Positions 55,172-63,664 of a DNA stretch of 64,000 nucleotides are shown here, in pieces. Each line of letters starts with the position of its first letter. The first letter of the stretch is position 1. The stretch comes from Rhodonellum psychrophilum GCM71 = DSM 17998 (GTDB taxonomy: Bacteria; Bacteroidota; Bacteroidia; Cytophagales; Cyclobacteriaceae): positions 1-64,000 of the forward strand of contig NZ_KB906684.1 in NCBI RefSeq assembly GCF_000381545.1, given 5' to 3'. Below the pieces are notes generated by a model, which saw only the letters and a list, made by a program, of their open reading frames with translations, made no database searches and was not told where the DNA came from. The translations under genes and the position numbers were made by a program.

Positions 55172-57349
55172 TTAGTTGGCGTTCTCAGAAATAAATTTCA
55201 CACGATACACACGGATTTCCTCTTCGGCAAAGTCCTGACTTTCCAGCTCCAGAAGTGCTGCTTTGATGTTGTCGGTATGCGAAGTCATGAAGTAGTCTTG
55301 GAGAATATCTTCTCTGTCCTCATCCATGATGTTTTCTATGTAATAATTGATGTTGAGTTTGGTGCCGCTGTAAATGATTTGTTCAATTTCGTGGAGCAAT
55401 TCAGACATGGAGATGTTGAGGTTTTCGGCGATTTCGTCCAAATTCACCTTTCGGTCCACCTGCTGAATGATAGAGATCTTCACTTTTGACCTGGTGCCGG
55501 AGGTTTTTACCACGACATCAGATGCGGTTAGGATATCATTTTCCTCTACATAATTTTCAATCAGTTTGATAAAAGGAAGTCCGAACTTCACCACTTTCCC
55601 CATTCCCACACCATTGATCTGGGCCAGTTCTTCCCTTGTGGTGGGATATACTGTCGCCATTTCTTCCAGTGAAGGATCTTGAAAAATGATATATGGGGGC
55701 AAGCCTTTTGACTTTGCCATCTTTTTTCGCTCTGCTTTCAGCAGTTCAAATAGTCTCTCGTCATAGGCTTTCGCACTGTTGGAGAGATTTTCCAAAGTTT
55801 CATTTTCGGCAATTTCCTCGAAATTGTGGTCTTTGCTGATCTGTACAGAGAAAGGATCGGTCAAGAAAGATTCTCCCAAAGCAGCCATTTTCACAACTCC
55901 ATAATTTTCTATGTCCTTTTCAAGGAAGCCCATGATCATGCCTTGGCGAATGATGGTTCTCCAGGTTTTCTCATCCAGATCCTTGCCCTTTCCAAATACT
56001 GGGAGTTGATCGTGTTCATAGCTTGCCATGTACTCGTTACCTTCCCCACGCAATACTTTGACAAGGTGCTCAAGATTGAACCTTTGATTGGTGACTTTGA
56101 CGGCTTCTATTGCGAGAAGCAAATAGTCCATGCCCTCGAATTTTTCCTTGGGCTTTTTGCAGTTGTCACACTGGCCGCAATCCTCTGCCAAAAACTCACC
56201 GAAGTAATGCAACAATACTTTTCTTCTGCAAACCGAGCTTTCTGCGTAAGCAGCCATCTCTTGAAGCAAAACCCTTGCATTTTCCCTTTCGGTGACCGGC
56301 TTGTCCTTGTTGAATTTCTCCAACTTGACGATGTCATCATACTTATAGAACATCAGACAATGTCCTTCAAGGCCATCTCTTCCAGCCCTTCCGGTTTCCT
56401 GATAATAGCCCTCCAAGGATTTGGGTACATCATAATGGATCACATACCTTACGTCCGGCTTGTCGATTCCCATTCCAAAGGCGATGGTTGCCACGATGAC
56501 ATCCACTTCTTCATTGAGAAAATCATCTTGGTTTTTCACACGCACGTGACCGTCCAAACCTGCATGGTAGGGAGCGGCATTGATGCCGTTTACTTTCAGC
56601 AATTCAGCGATTTCCTCAACTTTCTTTCTGCTCAGACAATAAATAATGCCTGATTTCCCTTTTTGGGATTTGATGTATTTGATGATTTGCTTTTTGGTTT
56701 CGTTTTTAATCTTTGGCCGCACTTCGTAGTAAAGGTTGGTTCGATTAAAGGACGATTTGAAGAGGTCCGCCTCTTCCATTTGCAAGTTTCGCTGAATATC
56801 CTGCTGCACTTTTGGGGTGGCAGTGGCTGTCAGTGCGATGATAGGAAGGTTTTCCCCGATTTGGGCAATGATCGATTTGATCCTGCGGTATTCGGGCCTG
56901 AAGTCATGACCCCACTCCGAAATACAATGTGCTTCATCGATGGCCACAAAACTGATGTTGGCCTCTTTGAGGAATTTCACATTTTCATCTTTGGTGAGGG
57001 ACTCCGGAGCTACATAAAGCAACTTGGTTTTTCCTGACAAAACGCCTTTTTTGACCTTTGTTGTCTCTGATTTATTCAAGGTTGAATTCAGAAAATGGGC
57101 TTCAATGTTGAAGGCATTCATCTGGTCCACCTGGTTTTTCATCAAAGCAATCAAGGGGGATATGACGATTGCAGTTCCTTCTTTGATTACAGCCGGAAGC
57201 TGGTAACAAAGCGATTTTCCGGCACCTGTAGGCATGATGACGAAAGTATTCCTGCCACTTAATATGTTGTCTACAATAAGCTCTTGGTTCCCTCTGAATT
57301 GACTGAAACCAAATATTTGCTTGAGATTCTCTTTTACGGTTTGATCCAC
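55172..57349 (-). CDS. recQ: ATP-dependent DNA helicase RecQ
   Basis: 725 residues. SF2 helicase: MPTGAGKS at 39-46, DEAH at 138-141, ALTATATPKVQQDI and the motif VI QETGRAGRDG near 318; RQC zinc site with CRRKVLLHYFGE and CGQCDNC (~376-399); HRDC near 530-610 (KGLPPYIIFQDPSLEEMA). The C-terminal ~110 residues are a helical extension common in Bacteroidota RecQ, with a helix-turn-helix-like look (LDEIAENLNISMSELLHEI). Unwinds forked and recombined DNA. Divergent from kpsF. Confidence 0.96.
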   Translation of the reverse strand: MDQTVKENLKQIFGFSQFRGNQELIVDNILSGRNTFVIMPTGAGKSLCYQLPAVIKEGTAIVISPLIALMKNQVDQMNAFNIEAHFLNSTLNKSETTKVKKGVLSGKTKLLYVAPESLTKDENVKFLKEANISFVAIDEAHCISEWGHDFRPEYRRIKSIIAQIGENLPIIALTATATPKVQQDIQRNLQMEEADLFKSSFNRTNLYYEVRPKIKNETKKQIIKYIKSQKGKSGIIYCLSRKKVEEIAELLKVNGINAAPYHAGLDGHVRVKNQDDFLNEEVDVIVATIAFGMGIDKPDVRYVIHYDVPKSLEGYYQETGRAGRDGLEGHCLMFYKYDDIVKLEKFNKDKPVTERENARVLLQEMAAYAESSVCRRKVLLHYFGEFLAEDCGQCDNCKKPKEKFEGMDYLLLAIEAVKVTNQRFNLEHLVKVLRGEGNEYMASYEHDQLPVFGKGKDLDEKTWRTIIRQGMIMGFLEKDIENYGVVKMAALGESFLTDPFSVQISKDHNFEEIAENETLENLSNSAKAYDERLFELLKAERKKMAKSKGLPPYIIFQDPSLEEMATVYPTTREELAQINGVGMGKVVKFGLPFIKLIENYVEENDILTASDVVVKTSGTRSKVKISIIQQVDRKVNLDEIAENLNISMSELLHEIEQIIYSGTKLNINYYIENIMDEDREDILQDYFMTSHTDNIKAALLELESQDFAEEEIRVYRVKFISENAN

Positions 57350-57413
57350 TTTACATTGACGGTTTAATGTTCCGCATTTGGGTTAACACTTAACATTAAA
57401 GGAATTCTTTATT

Positions 57414-57421
57414 TACCTTTG
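57414..57421 (+). promoter_or_regulatory. Candidate Bacteroidota -7 box (TACCTTTG) for kpsF
   Basis: Exact TAnnTTTG match 30 bases before the TTG start of kpsF, in the recQ-kpsF divergent gap. A TTTG at 57377 is too far upstream for a standard -33 box. Confidence 0.4.
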
Positions 57422-57451
57422 ACACAAATTTAACGATTAACCGCGGTAATT

Positions 57452-58420
57452 TTGAAGGTAACGAAAAATATTAAATTAAGTGCTATAAAAGTTCTCCAAA
57501 CGGAGGCAGATGCCATCCAAAATCTTATTTTTTTTATAAACGATGAATTTGAAGCCTGTGTGGAAGCCATTTTGGCATCCACAGGTAGGGTGGTGGTCAC
57601 CGGAATCGGGAAGAGTGCAATTATTGCCAATAAAATTGTGGCCACGATGAATTCGACTGGAACGCCGGCGATTTTCATGCATGCAGCCGATGCCATTCAT
57701 GGTGATCTGGGCATGATCCAAAAAGATGATTTTGTCATTTGTATCTCCAAAAGCGGGAATACTCCTGAGATCAAAGTCCTCGTTCCCTTGCTGAAAAGAT
57801 CCGGATCCAAATTGATCGCCCTTGTTAGCAATATGGAGAGTTTTCTTGCAGAGCATGCCGATTTTGTTCTCAATGCGACCATTGCAGCAGAGGCCTGCCC
57901 CAATAACCTGGCGCCTACCACGAGCACCACGGCGCACATGGCCCTTGGAGATGCACTTGCGGTTTGCCTGTTGGAAGCGAGGGGTTTTACCAGTGAAGAC
58001 TTTGCAAAATACCATCCGGGAGGATCATTGGGAAAACAACTTTATCTGACGGTGGAAGACGTGATTCCAAAAAACATGATTCCCCTCGTCAAGGAAAATG
58101 CTTCGCTTTCCGAAGTGATTGTGGAAATTAGCGGAAAAAGGATGGGTGCCACTGCGGTGGTAAACGAAGAAAACCAACTTTTGGGGGTCATTACCGATGG
58201 GGATTTGAGGAGAATGCTCCAAGTGCGTACGGACATCCAAAATGTAAAAGCGAGTGACATCATGACGCGACAACCCAAGACAATTTCCAAAGATGAGTTT
58301 GCAATAAGGGCACTCAATAGGATGAAAGAGTTTAATATTACGCAATTGGTGGCTTTAGATGGTGAAAATATCGCCGGATTTGTCCATATTCATGATTTGA
58401 TGAGAGAAGGAATCGTATAA
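57452..58420 (+). CDS. kpsF: KpsF/GutQ family arabinose-5-phosphate isomerase
   Basis: 322 residues. SIS domain (~35-165) with TGIGKSAIIANKIVATMNST, HAADAIHGDLGMI and SKSGNTPEIK, then two CBS repeats from ~205 (DVIPKNMIPLVKENASLSEV, ITDGDLRRML, DIMTRQPKTISKDEFAIRAL). Converts ribulose-5-phosphate to arabinose-5-phosphate for Kdo, the inner sugar of lipopolysaccharide. The start is TTG: an in-frame TAA lies 7 codons upstream and VTKNIKLSAIKVLQTEADAI matches the family N-terminus, so no ATG is available. manC follows 9 bases later. Confidence 0.93.
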   Translation: MKVTKNIKLSAIKVLQTEADAIQNLIFFINDEFEACVEAILASTGRVVVTGIGKSAIIANKIVATMNSTGTPAIFMHAADAIHGDLGMIQKDDFVICISKSGNTPEIKVLVPLLKRSGSKLIALVSNMESFLAEHADFVLNATIAAEACPNNLAPTTSTTAHMALGDALAVCLLEARGFTSEDFAKYHPGGSLGKQLYLTVEDVIPKNMIPLVKENASLSEVIVEISGKRMGATAVVNEENQLLGVITDGDLRRMLQVRTDIQNVKASDIMTRQPKTISKDEFAIRALNRMKEFNITQLVALDGENIAGFVHIHDLMREGIV

Positions 58421-58429
58421 AATACGCAC

Positions 58430-59503
58430 ATGAACAATAAACCCTATGTTGTAATCATGGCGGGAGGTATAGGCTCTCGCTTTTGGCCTTATAGCAGAAA
58501 CAAAAGGCCAAAGCAATTTTTAGACATCCTGGGTACAGGCCGAACCCTCTTGCAGATGACCTATGACAGGTTTTTGAAGATTTCGGATAAAAGCCAGTTT
58601 TATGTAGTGACTTATAAAAAATACTATGACCTGGTCAGGGAACAATTGCCGGATGTGCCGGAACACCAAATCCTCAAGGAACCCCTCCGGCGGAATACAG
58701 CCACATGTGTCGCCTATGCGAGTTACAAAATAGCCCTCAAATCCCCGGATGCCAAAATAATCGTTACGCCTTCGGACCAGCTGATTCTTCAGGAAGAAAA
58801 CTTTAGGGAAAAAATCAATTCCGCGGTTCAGGCAGCAGATACTGAAGACCATTTGATCACCATAGGCATACAACCCAATCGTCCCGAAACTGGATTTGGA
58901 TACATTCAATACCTCGACAATCCCAATGGCTTGGAAAAAAAGGTGAAGACCTTTACCGAAAAACCCAATGTTAAGCTTGCCAAAGCTTTTGTGGAGAGTG
59001 GGGATTTTGTCTGGAATTCAGGCATGTTTGTTTGGAAAGTCAAAAGTATTCTCAAGGCATTTGAGCAATACATGCCAGAATTGGCAGAGGTATTTGAGGA
59101 AAGAGAAGTTTTTTTCAATACTCCAAAAGAAGAGGAATTTTTAAAAAAGGCCTATTCCCAAGTCAAAAGCATTTCCATTGATTATGGAATCATGGAAAAA
59201 TCGAATGAAGTTTATGTGATTTTAGGGGATTTTGGCTGGTCGGATTTGGGCTCATGGAGGAGTCTGTATGAAAATCAAAACAAAGACAGCGACAACAATG
59301 TGGTGGAGGCAAATGCCCTGCTTTACGATACCAAGGATTGTTACATCAAGGTCTCTCCCCAAAAACTGGTAGTGGTTCAAGGCTTGTCCAATTACTTGAT
59401 CAATGAGACCGAGAATGTAATCCTCATCTGTAAACTGGATGCCGAAAAAAAATTCAGGGAATTTGTCAGCGATGCGAAGGAAAAAGGGGAGGACTTTGTT
59501 TAA
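58430..59503 (+). CDS. manC: Mannose-1-phosphate guanylyltransferase
   Basis: 357 residues, the short single-domain form without the C-terminal isomerase. Nucleotidyltransferase signature VVIMAGGIGSRFWPYSRNKR at 7-26 with RPKQFLDIL; PSDQLI carries the Asp that binds metal; ETGFGYIQ, FTEKPN and FVWNSGMFVWK are the sugar-binding blocks; GDFGWSDLGSW near 263. Makes GDP-mannose, a donor for the exopolysaccharide and for fucose or rhamnose derivatives. Directly after kpsF, so sugar-nucleotide supply genes are grouped here. Confidence 0.96.
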   Translation: MNNKPYVVIMAGGIGSRFWPYSRNKRPKQFLDILGTGRTLLQMTYDRFLKISDKSQFYVVTYKKYYDLVREQLPDVPEHQILKEPLRRNTATCVAYASYKIALKSPDAKIIVTPSDQLILQEENFREKINSAVQAADTEDHLITIGIQPNRPETGFGYIQYLDNPNGLEKKVKTFTEKPNVKLAKAFVESGDFVWNSGMFVWKVKSILKAFEQYMPELAEVFEEREVFFNTPKEEEFLKKAYSQVKSISIDYGIMEKSNEVYVILGDFGWSDLGSWRSLYENQNKDSDNNVVEANALLYDTKDCYIKVSPQKLVVVQGLSNYLINETENVILICKLDAEKKFREFVSDAKEKGEDFV

Positions 59504-59861
59504 AGAATGAAGTGATGAAAAGGGTGTTATAATTGAAGTGGATTTTTTTCTTTAGTTAGCAATCCAGTTTCATTTGTCCTTTGATTTTTTATAGCCATAA
59601 ATGGCTTGGGATTTAGTCAAGAGCAAAAAACAAAAAACAGCAAAATTCTCACGATAAGAAGCAGAATTAAGGGTTAAAATTTTTCAAGGTTTTTTTTAAT
59701 ATTTTGTAATTATTTGATGATCAGTTTAGTATATTCATATAGTCAAAACAAAATACACCCTTACTTGTTTATTTTGCTGACTGCACCTTCTGCTTTTCAA
59801 AAGTCAACAAATGATTTTAAAATGTTTTAAGCCTTTCATTTCAAATTAATCGAGACAGGAT
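59504..59861. other. Intergenic region
   Basis: 358 bases between manC and the DUF4136 gene, AT-rich in its second half. No ORF, repeat copy, terminator or structured RNA recognised. Confidence 0.4.
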
Positions 59862-60464
59862 ATGAAAATTTCCCCGATAATCTTAATTGTCTTTGTTGTT
59901 TCAGTTACTGGTTGCTTTACCCAAAAGGATTTTGTCGCTGAATATGATTTTAACTACAATGCTGGTTTTAAAAGGTACAAAACCTACGGGTTTGTGGAAA
60001 ATCCAAGCACCGATTCCACGCAATTTTTGAAAACCATCGAAAGAACCATCAGTTCTAGATTGGGGTCTCAGGGATTTAGGTTTCAGGATGAAAAGCCAGA
60101 CCTTTTGGTCAATTATAAGATTTTTTACGAAGAGGTGAAGTACAGGGGGTATGAGCAACCCAATTTTGACAACTGGCTGCAGCGACAAGGTTTTGAGACC
60201 GTAAAGAAAACCGAGGGAGAAGAAGAAGAGGAGGAGAAGGATCCAGACAAAAGGACCAAAGAAGAAAACTACAACAACGTCAAATACACCCAAAATGCTG
60301 GTATGCTCGTGATTTTTGTGATCGACAATAAAAAAGGAAATACTGTTTGGCAGGGATACACCGCTGCACCTTTCGATTATACATCTCCAGACATTCAATC
60401 CGACTTGACGCGTGCCACATACAGAGTGATGGATCAATTTAGGGTCTTGACTAGGTCATTTTAA
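59862..60464 (+). CDS. DUF4136 lipoprotein
   Basis: 200 residues. Lipoprotein signal MKISPIILIVFVVSVTGC with Cys18. DUF4136 pattern: DFVAEYDFNYNAGFKRYKTY near the start, IERTISSRLGSQGFRFQDEK, PDLLVNYKIF, and at the end GNTVWQGYTAAPF. A charged Glu/Lys/Asp stretch (~115-140) is inserted in the middle. The family has no known activity; a periplasmic or outer-membrane-facing lipoprotein. Its stop codon overlaps the first bases of repeat copy F. Confidence 0.88.
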   Translation: MKISPIILIVFVVSVTGCFTQKDFVAEYDFNYNAGFKRYKTYGFVENPSTDSTQFLKTIERTISSRLGSQGFRFQDEKPDLLVNYKIFYEEVKYRGYEQPNFDNWLQRQGFETVKKTEGEEEEEEKDPDKRTKEENYNNVKYTQNAGMLVIFVIDNKKGNTVWQGYTAAPFDYTSPDIQSDLTRATYRVMDQFRVLTRSF

Positions 60465-60688
60465 CCCATGTTATGCAACAACAATCCCATTCAGTTCCAT
60501 AAATATCACTTAATCAGCATCTTGTTCTCTGTTTATGAGTTCATAATATCGGTTAGACGATTCATTCTTCCAACTATTTGATTTTCAACTAGTTCCAATT
60601 TAATTGGGAACCCTAATGCATAGTTCCATCAAACCCATCTCAAGTAAGCTAAATGACGTTACTTTTTCCAAGTCTTGGAATTCGGGTT
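60463..60688 (-). repeat. Dispersed intergenic element, copy F (long form)
   Basis: 226 bases filling the whole gap between two convergent genes. Left AACCCATGTTATGCAACAAC, right CTTGGAATTCGGGTT; the ends extend to TTTTAACCC...GGGTTAAAA. Two bases of each flanking stop codon lie inside it. The right-hand ~50 bases, with ACGTTACTTTTTCCAAG, match copy C. Confidence 0.72.
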
Positions 60689-62273
60689 AAAAGGATCCCT
60701 GCAATTTCCCTATCGCTTTCATTTTTCCAAGTAGTTGTTTTGCGGCTACCTTTTGGCTAACATCAAATCCTTGGAATGCACAGACGATTGTTTTGAAATG
60801 TTCCAGTTTTTCTATTTTACGGATTGCCAAAGGGTTTCCGAAAAAATAGAGGTGACAGTTTTTTTGAACAGCCAATGCAGACAACTTCTCCAATTGGGCA
60901 GTATCCATTCCGAAATGGTTAAGTGGTTTGGCAGAAGGGACAAAGATGGCAATCAAAATCTCGCTGTAAGATTCCAGCGAGGAAGTCCAATCCGATCCCA
61001 ATTGATTTGCATTGAAGGAATCACCCGAAAGGGTTTGGTCTATGGAATTGAAAAAAACGTTTTCCTTGGAGGAAAACAGACTTACTTTTGCCAATTGGCT
61101 TGACCTCTGGGCATTTTCCAATGCGGACAAAGGTTCTGGATTTTTCAGTACAGTCAAGTAGTTTTGAGCCAGAGTCATATTGAAGGAATTGATTTCTTCA
61201 TATTCAAATTCAGGCTTGGGGACGGGAGTATTTTCTGCAATCCCCAATTTATTTTTGAGCTTTATGATCTTCCCAAAACTTTCCTCCAATCTTTCTGGGG
61301 AGCTGCGCTCTGAAATCCATTGTATACCTTCCGGAACGTTTTCCGAGAAACAAAGCAGATCATTTCCGGCATGGAAGGCTTCCCACTCCAACTGACCGGG
61401 AATCGGGAAAAGAGCCGAAACACTTTTCATGTTCAATGCATCGGAAACGATGATTCCTTCAAATCCCATTTCATTCTTCAGCAAACCGGTGATGATGTAA
61501 TGGCTGATGGAAGCAGGGATGTTTTCTCCACCCGTAAGTGCTGGGGCAGCCAAATGTCCCACCATGATCATTTCTACTCCGGCTTCAATGCCTTTTACAA
61601 AAGGGTACAATTCTTCCTCCAAAAGCTGTTTCTTCGATTTTGGGATAATTGGCAGACCCAAATGCGAGTCCACATGTGTATCCCCATGACCTGGAAAATG
61701 CTTGTAGCAAGCCGAGATCCCAGCTGCAACCATTCCTTGGTACATCGCCAAGGCAAATGCGCTCACTTTTTCTTTGTCAGGGCCAAACGACCGATAACCG
61801 ATCACTGGGTTTTCGGGATTGGTATTGATGTCTGCAACAGGAGCGAAATTGATGTGGATGCCTGATTTTTTGAGGTCTTGTCCAATCCTAAAGCCAGTTT
61901 CGAATACCAGCTTTTTTTCGGTTTGTGGAATGGCACCCATAGAGATCGCATAAGGATATTGAGGCGTTTTTTCGATGCGCATCGCCAAGCCAAACTCCGC
62001 ATCAATGCTGATCAACAGTGGGGTTTTGGAAATTTTCTGAAAGCGGTGAATCAATGCAAGCATTCTTTCGTAGGTGTTTTCCACATCGAGAACCTCTTGT
62101 CTTTTTTCGAAATTGGCTGCGGCACTTTGTCGGCTGTGAAAAAATGTGATGCCGCCAATATGAAAATCCCTAATCAGTTTTTCCATTTCCTGAATATGCT
62201 CCTCGCTGTCGTGGACAAATGCAGCGGGTGAAAAAAGCTGTCCGATTTTTTCCAGTTTTGTGTAAGGCATCAC
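60687..62273 (-). CDS. nagZ: Beta-N-acetylhexosaminidase, GH3 (NagZ-like)
   Basis: 528 residues, longer than E. coli NagZ (~340) by a C-terminal region. GH3 catalytic barrel: LISIDAEFGLAMRI, KHFPGHGDT at 191-199 with the His-Asp pair typical of NagZ, and VSDALNM near 277-282 with the nucleophile Asp278. The last ~150 residues form the second GH3 domain-like part (LIAIFVPSAKPLNHFGMD). No signal peptide, so cytoplasmic; it would cut GlcNAc from anhydro-muropeptides. The AmpG-like permease gene 110 bases upstream supports peptidoglycan recycling. Confidence 0.9.
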   Translation of the reverse strand: MMPYTKLEKIGQLFSPAAFVHDSEEHIQEMEKLIRDFHIGGITFFHSRQSAAANFEKRQEVLDVENTYERMLALIHRFQKISKTPLLISIDAEFGLAMRIEKTPQYPYAISMGAIPQTEKKLVFETGFRIGQDLKKSGIHINFAPVADINTNPENPVIGYRSFGPDKEKVSAFALAMYQGMVAAGISACYKHFPGHGDTHVDSHLGLPIIPKSKKQLLEEELYPFVKGIEAGVEMIMVGHLAAPALTGGENIPASISHYIITGLLKNEMGFEGIIVSDALNMKSVSALFPIPGQLEWEAFHAGNDLLCFSENVPEGIQWISERSSPERLEESFGKIIKLKNKLGIAENTPVPKPEFEYEEINSFNMTLAQNYLTVLKNPEPLSALENAQRSSQLAKVSLFSSKENVFFNSIDQTLSGDSFNANQLGSDWTSSLESYSEILIAIFVPSAKPLNHFGMDTAQLEKLSALAVQKNCHLYFFGNPLAIRKIEKLEHFKTIVCAFQGFDVSQKVAAKQLLGKMKAIGKLQGSF

Positions 62274-62383
62274 TCAATATGTTGGGTTGTTGGTAAAATT
62301 AAAATGGCAAAGCCTCAATAAATAAGAGGATAAACAGTGTCTCTCTAACCGCTGCATCCAGATTTATTCATGGAGGCATCTTT

Positions 62384-63664
62384 TTACAAAGATGCCTGAC
62401 TTGGTTTTTTCTTTCCAAATTCCTGGGGGAATTTGACAAACTTGACCAGCAATATTCCCGGAAAAGCAGCGATGACCACCCAAAGAAAGAAGCCTGAATA
62501 GCCCAGCCATTCTTGGACAAAACCACTGATCATTCCCGGAAGCATCATGCCAAGGGCCATAAAACCTGTGGCAATGGCGTAATGGGCTGTTTTGGAAACT
62601 CCTTCTGCGATATAAATCAGGTACATCATAAAGGCAGCAAATCCAAACCCGTACCCCAATTGCTCAACAATCACGATCAATGCCGGGAAGATGGCAGATT
62701 CGGGTTGCCAATAGGCCAATAAAAAATAGAAGAAATTTGGGATGTTTAGAGCTAAAATCATGGGGAGCAACCATTTTCCCAATCCATCTCTGGAAATGAC
62801 GATGCCACCGATGATGCCGCCAACGGAAAGGGCGATGATGCCAAATGTGCCGTAAATCAAACCCACCTCACTTGTGGTCAGTGCGAGCCCTCCTTCCGCT
62901 CTGGCATCCAATAAAAATGGAGCCGCCATCTTAACCAGCTGGGATTCTCCCAATCGGTACATTAAAATGAAGGCCAAGGCAATTCCGATTTGTTTTTTTT
63001 GAAAGAAGCTCAGGAACACCTTGCCAAAGGTGAGCGCCTCCTCTTTCACATATTCTTTCTGTGATTCAACTTTAGGGGTCGTCAATAGATTAACTACTGT
63101 CAATACCAGCATCAAAATTGCCACCATCACCATTGTAATGGACCAAGCTTGCGTATTGTCGCCAAGGCTTTGTTCGAGATAACCTGCCACAATCACGAAC
63201 AAACCCTGCCCAGTGACCATTGCAACCCGGTAAAAGGTGCTGCGGACGCCGATGAAAAAGGATTGCTGGTCTTCTTTGAGTGCCAAAAGATAAAAACCAT
63301 CCGAGGCAATGTCATTGGTCGCTGAAGCAAATGCGGCAACCCAAAAACAGGCCAAACTGAGCAGAAAGAAAGAATTGGTGGGCAAGGACAAACCAATACC
63401 CAAAAAAGTAATGGAAAGGATCAATTGCATGACCAGAAACCATTTCCTTTTGGTGCCATAAAGGTCTACCAAGGGGCTCCAAAAGGGTTTGATCACCCAG
63501 GGGAGATATAGGAAACTGGTGTACAAGCCTATATCGGAATTGTCCACGCCCAAGTTTTTGAACATAATCACAGAAACCGTGATGATCAGGACATAGGGGA
63601 TGCCTTCGGTCAGGTAAAGTGGAGGAACCCAATACCAGGGATTGTTTTTGATGGGTTTACTCAT
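62384..63664 (-). CDS. AmpG-like MFS muropeptide transporter
   Basis: 426 residues with 12 predicted membrane helices. PPLYLTEGIPYVLIITVSVI at 15-34, then YTSFLYLPWVIKPFWSPLVD and ATNDIASDGFYLLAL, follow the AmpG/PAT branch of the major facilitator superfamily, with the acidic residues of helix 4. AmpG brings GlcNAc-anhydro-muropeptides into the cytoplasm, where NagZ acts. Its ATG overlaps the stop of the GNAT gene by four bases, so it is expressed with it. Substrate assignment rests on family and on the adjacent nagZ. Confidence 0.85.
   Translation of the reverse strand: MSKPIKNNPWYWVPPLYLTEGIPYVLIITVSVIMFKNLGVDNSDIGLYTSFLYLPWVIKPFWSPLVDLYGTKRKWFLVMQLILSITFLGIGLSLPTNSFFLLSLACFWVAAFASATNDIASDGFYLLALKEDQQSFFIGVRSTFYRVAMVTGQGLFVIVAGYLEQSLGDNTQAWSITMVMVAILMLVLTVVNLLTTPKVESQKEYVKEEALTFGKVFLSFFQKKQIGIALAFILMYRLGESQLVKMAAPFLLDARAEGGLALTTSEVGLIYGTFGIIALSVGGIIGGIVISRDGLGKWLLPMILALNIPNFFYFLLAYWQPESAIFPALIVIVEQLGYGFGFAAFMMYLIYIAEGVSKTAHYAIATGFMALGMMLPGMISGFVQEWLGYSGFFLWVVIAAFPGILLVKFVKFPQEFGKKKPSQASL

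Noticed and set aside
55826-56653. 275-codon plus-strand ORF
   Set aside because: Antisense to recQ; long because of codon bias in the real gene, with no domain of its own.
22926-60688. CRISPR array as explanation for the repeated intergenic sequences
   Set aside because: The copies are dispersed over 38 kb in both orientations, 168-226 bp long, without regular spacers or cas genes.
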